NCBI GenBank assembly: GCA_040877875.1
Contig: JBBDNC010000028.1
Coordinates: forward strand, 1-36,735
Source of the DNA: JBBDNC01 sp040877875
GTDB taxonomy: Bacteria > Bacteroidota > Rhodothermia > Balneolales > Balneolaceae
Reading direction: 5' to 3'
Length of the DNA: 36,735 nt
Part shown: one piece after another, positions 35,004-36,735 of the stretch
How positions within the stretch are numbered: the stretch's first letter is position 1
Layout: each line of letters opens with the position of its first letter
Program-made: the position numbers and the translations under genes
Notes under the pieces: generated by a model
What the model was told of the DNA's origin: nothing
What the model saw: only the letters and a program-made list of their open reading frames with translations
Database searches by the model: none

Positions 35004-36548
35004 ATGCCAAACCGCATTTTATGGGCTGACGATGAAATCGATCAGCTTAAAGCACATATCATATTTCTTGAAGGGAAAGGATTTGATATCACTGCCGTGA
35101 CCAATGGTGACGATGCAGTTTCCATGATCAAAGACCGGCCGTTCGATATCATCTTCCTGGACGAGCAAATGCCGGGAATGAACGGGTTGGATACACTGGA
35201 AATGATTAAGCAACTGCAGCCTTCGCTTCCTGTCGTCATGATTACCAAAAGTGAGGAGGAGTCGATCATGGAGAATGCGATCGGAGGACATATCTCGGAT
35301 TACCTGATCAAACCGGTGAATCCCAATCAGATTCTTCTGACTGTGAAACGTATTCTGGATCACCGCAGGCTGAAGAGCGAGAAGTCGGCCCAGACGTATC
35401 TGCGTCACTTTAATGAACTTTCCGCCCGGTTTGACGAGCAGACCGACTGGGAGGGATGGATCGATATTTACCAGCAAATGACCCGCTGGGATATGGACCT
35501 TGAGCAGGGCGACGAGGCGATCCTTCAGGTGCTAAGTGATCAGTTTCGCCAAGCCAACCAGGCATTCGGCAAGTTCGTTGAACTGGAATATTCCTCCTGG
35601 CTGCAATCGGATTTTCCGGAACGCCCCCTGCTCAGCCACGAAGTATTACCCCGGTATGTATTTCCGAAACTTTCGGATCAGAAGCCGGTATTCTTTTTTT
35701 TAATCGATTGTATGCGTTACGATCAGTGGCTGCTGTTTGAAAGGATTTTGAGAAATTTCTATACGATCGAAACTGATTTCTACTACTCCATTCTCCCCAC
35801 TGCCACACCTTTCTCCCGCAATTCGATTTTTTCAGGACTCATGCCCCTGAGTATCAAACAGAAGTACCCGGAGTTGTGGGAGATGGGCCAGGATGAAAAT
35901 TCACTCAACCGTCACGAGGAAGAATTGCTGCGGCGGCTGATGAAGAGCAAGAACCTGAATTATTCTTTGAAATATGAGAAGATCCTGCAGGCGGGCGACG
36001 GACGCAAGCTTGCCAGCCATATTCTGGATTATACCCAAACACCTCTCAATGCCATTATCTACAATTTTGTGGATACCCTTGTACATTCCAGGTCGGATTC
36101 GGATGTTTTAAAGGAACTGGCTCCCACCGGATCCGCCTTCCGCTCTCTCGCCGAGTCGTGGTTTCAGCACTCTTCCCTGTTGCAGATCTTCAAGGAACTC
36201 TCCCATCAGGATGTGGAGGTGGTGGTAACAACAGATCACGGGGCCATCCGGTCGCTGCGGGATACAAAGGTTTACGGAGATCGGGATTCGGCAACGAGTT
36301 TGCGCTACAAGTACGGGCGGAATTTGAAAGCAGATGAAAGTGCGGCAATCTATATCGACAAGCCGGAAGATTATCAGTTGCCCGTGACTCCCCCTGCAAA
36401 TAGCTATATTATCGCAAGAGAAAACTACTATTTTGTGTATCCCACCAACTATCACAAGTATCAGAACCTCTACCGGGATACGTTCCAGCATGGGGGTGCC
36501 ACCATGGAGGAAATGATTCTTCCCGTTGCCACCCTGAAGCCGAAATAA
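35004..36548 (+). CDS. porX: PorX-type response regulator with PglZ/alkaline phosphatase-superfamily domain
   Basis: A 514-residue two-domain protein. The receiver (1-120) has the acidic pair within ADDE, phosphoacceptor Asp53 in FLDEQMPGMNG, Thr81 in MITK and Lys103 in LIKPVN. After a helical linker (120-215) comes a PglZ domain of the alkaline phosphatase superfamily, with metal-binding or catalytic positions Asp235 (LIDCMRYDQW), the nucleophile threonine in TATPFSR (266/268), Asp357 (FVDTLVH), Asp411-His412 (TTDHGAIR) and His496 (FQHGG). In Porphyromonas and relatives PorX with PorY and SigP controls the type IX secretion system, and its effector domain cleaves oligonucleotides. PorY and SigP are not in the window. 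Confidence 0.93.
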   Translation: MPNRILWADDEIDQLKAHIIFLEGKGFDITAVTNGDDAVSMIKDRPFDIIFLDEQMPGMNGLDTLEMIKQLQPSLPVVMITKSEEESIMENAIGGHISDYLIKPVNPNQILLTVKRILDHRRLKSEKSAQTYLRHFNELSARFDEQTDWEGWIDIYQQMTRWDMDLEQGDEAILQVLSDQFRQANQAFGKFVELEYSSWLQSDFPERPLLSHEVLPRYVFPKLSDQKPVFFFLIDCMRYDQWLLFERILRNFYTIETDFYYSILPTATPFSRNSIFSGLMPLSIKQKYPELWEMGQDENSLNRHEEELLRRLMKSKNLNYSLKYEKILQAGDGRKLASHILDYTQTPLNAIIYNFVDTLVHSRSDSDVLKELAPTGSAFRSLAESWFQHSSLLQIFKELSHQDVEVVVTTDHGAIRSLRDTKVYGDRDSATSLRYKYGRNLKADESAAIYIDKPEDYQLPVTPPANSYIIARENYYFVYPTNYHKYQNLYRDTFQHGGATMEEMILPVATLKPK

Positions 36549-36680
36549 ACGTAATTCGTTGTGTTCTGTGAACCCTGGAATGGAGTTGGGGATACGGATC
36601 CTCATGCCTTCCGGAAACGGAGGGAAGGTCCGCATGGACCGGTTTCCCGGATCGGGCGAACCGTCACCGGAATTCGATAG

Positions 36681-36735
36681 TAGAAGGCTTTGCAAAACCA
36701 AGATTTTTGTTCAAGTTCAAAGCCAGAGGGATTTT
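36681..36735 (+). repeat. Second copy of the inverted-repeat element arm, cut by the window end
   Basis: From GAAGGCTTTG at 36683, 36 of 42 positions match the left arm of the element at 12862-13036, including the AAAACCA, TTTTGTTCAAG and TTCAAA blocks. The remainder of the element would lie beyond the window. It starts about 130 bases after the porX stop. Confidence 0.65.

Overview
The window looks like a chromosomal scaffold from a member of the Bacteroidota/Balneolota/Rhodothermota group. The evidence is a RagB/SusD outer-membrane lipoprotein, a secreted protein with a C-terminal type IX secretion (T9SS) sorting domain, a PorX-type response regulator/PglZ protein, mostly weak Shine-Dalgarno sites, and a large cytochrome c-fused lipoprotein dehydrogenase of the kind common in environmental polysaccharide degraders. 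A run of exactly 100 N at 10360-10459 is a scaffold gap, so gene order across it is not certain. I saw no rRNA, tRNA, CRISPR array, phage or complete insertion sequence.

Region 1 (about 178-9559) is a co-directional set of seven genes that looks like a catabolic locus for an oxidised or modified sugar. It encodes a Gfo/Idh/MocA dehydrogenase, a 979-residue lipoprotein dehydrogenase with a C-terminal cytochrome c, an SDR oxidoreductase, a ROK-family kinase lacking the usual zinc cysteines, a SIS-domain sugar-phosphate protein, an FAD-dependent oxidoreductase and a phosphotriesterase-like (probable lactonase) hydrolase. A short lipoprotein, a GlsB/YeaQ-type membrane protein, the assembly gap and a SusD homologue follow. 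No SusC partner is visible. The substrate is unknown; this is the best candidate here for an undescribed pathway.

Region 2 (12.5-22.6 kb) is amino-acid and nitrogen metabolism: a TrpB2-type tryptophan synthase beta chain and both subunits of glutamate synthase (gltB, gltD), separated by unusually long non-coding stretches, then a single-domain response regulator. A MITE-like inverted-repeat element of about 175 bp lies just upstream of trpB2, and the outer part of a second copy lies at the right edge of the window.

Region 3 (22.5-27 kb) holds a minus-strand group nadC-nadA-quinone oxidoreductase, divergent from a cysteine desulfurase that probably supplies sulfur for the NadA iron-sulfur cluster. 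No nadB is present. Region 4 (27.2-29.7 kb) holds a membrane-anchored DsbA-like thiol oxidoreductase, a gamma-carbonic anhydrase-like protein and HemW.

Region 5 (29.8-36.7 kb) holds a secreted metalloprotease-like T9SS cargo protein, the tRNA hydroxylase TrhO, an alpha/beta hydrolase, a ComEA-like helix-hairpin-helix protein and PorX. PorX is known in other Bacteroidota as a regulator of the T9SS, so cargo and candidate regulator occur within 5 kb.
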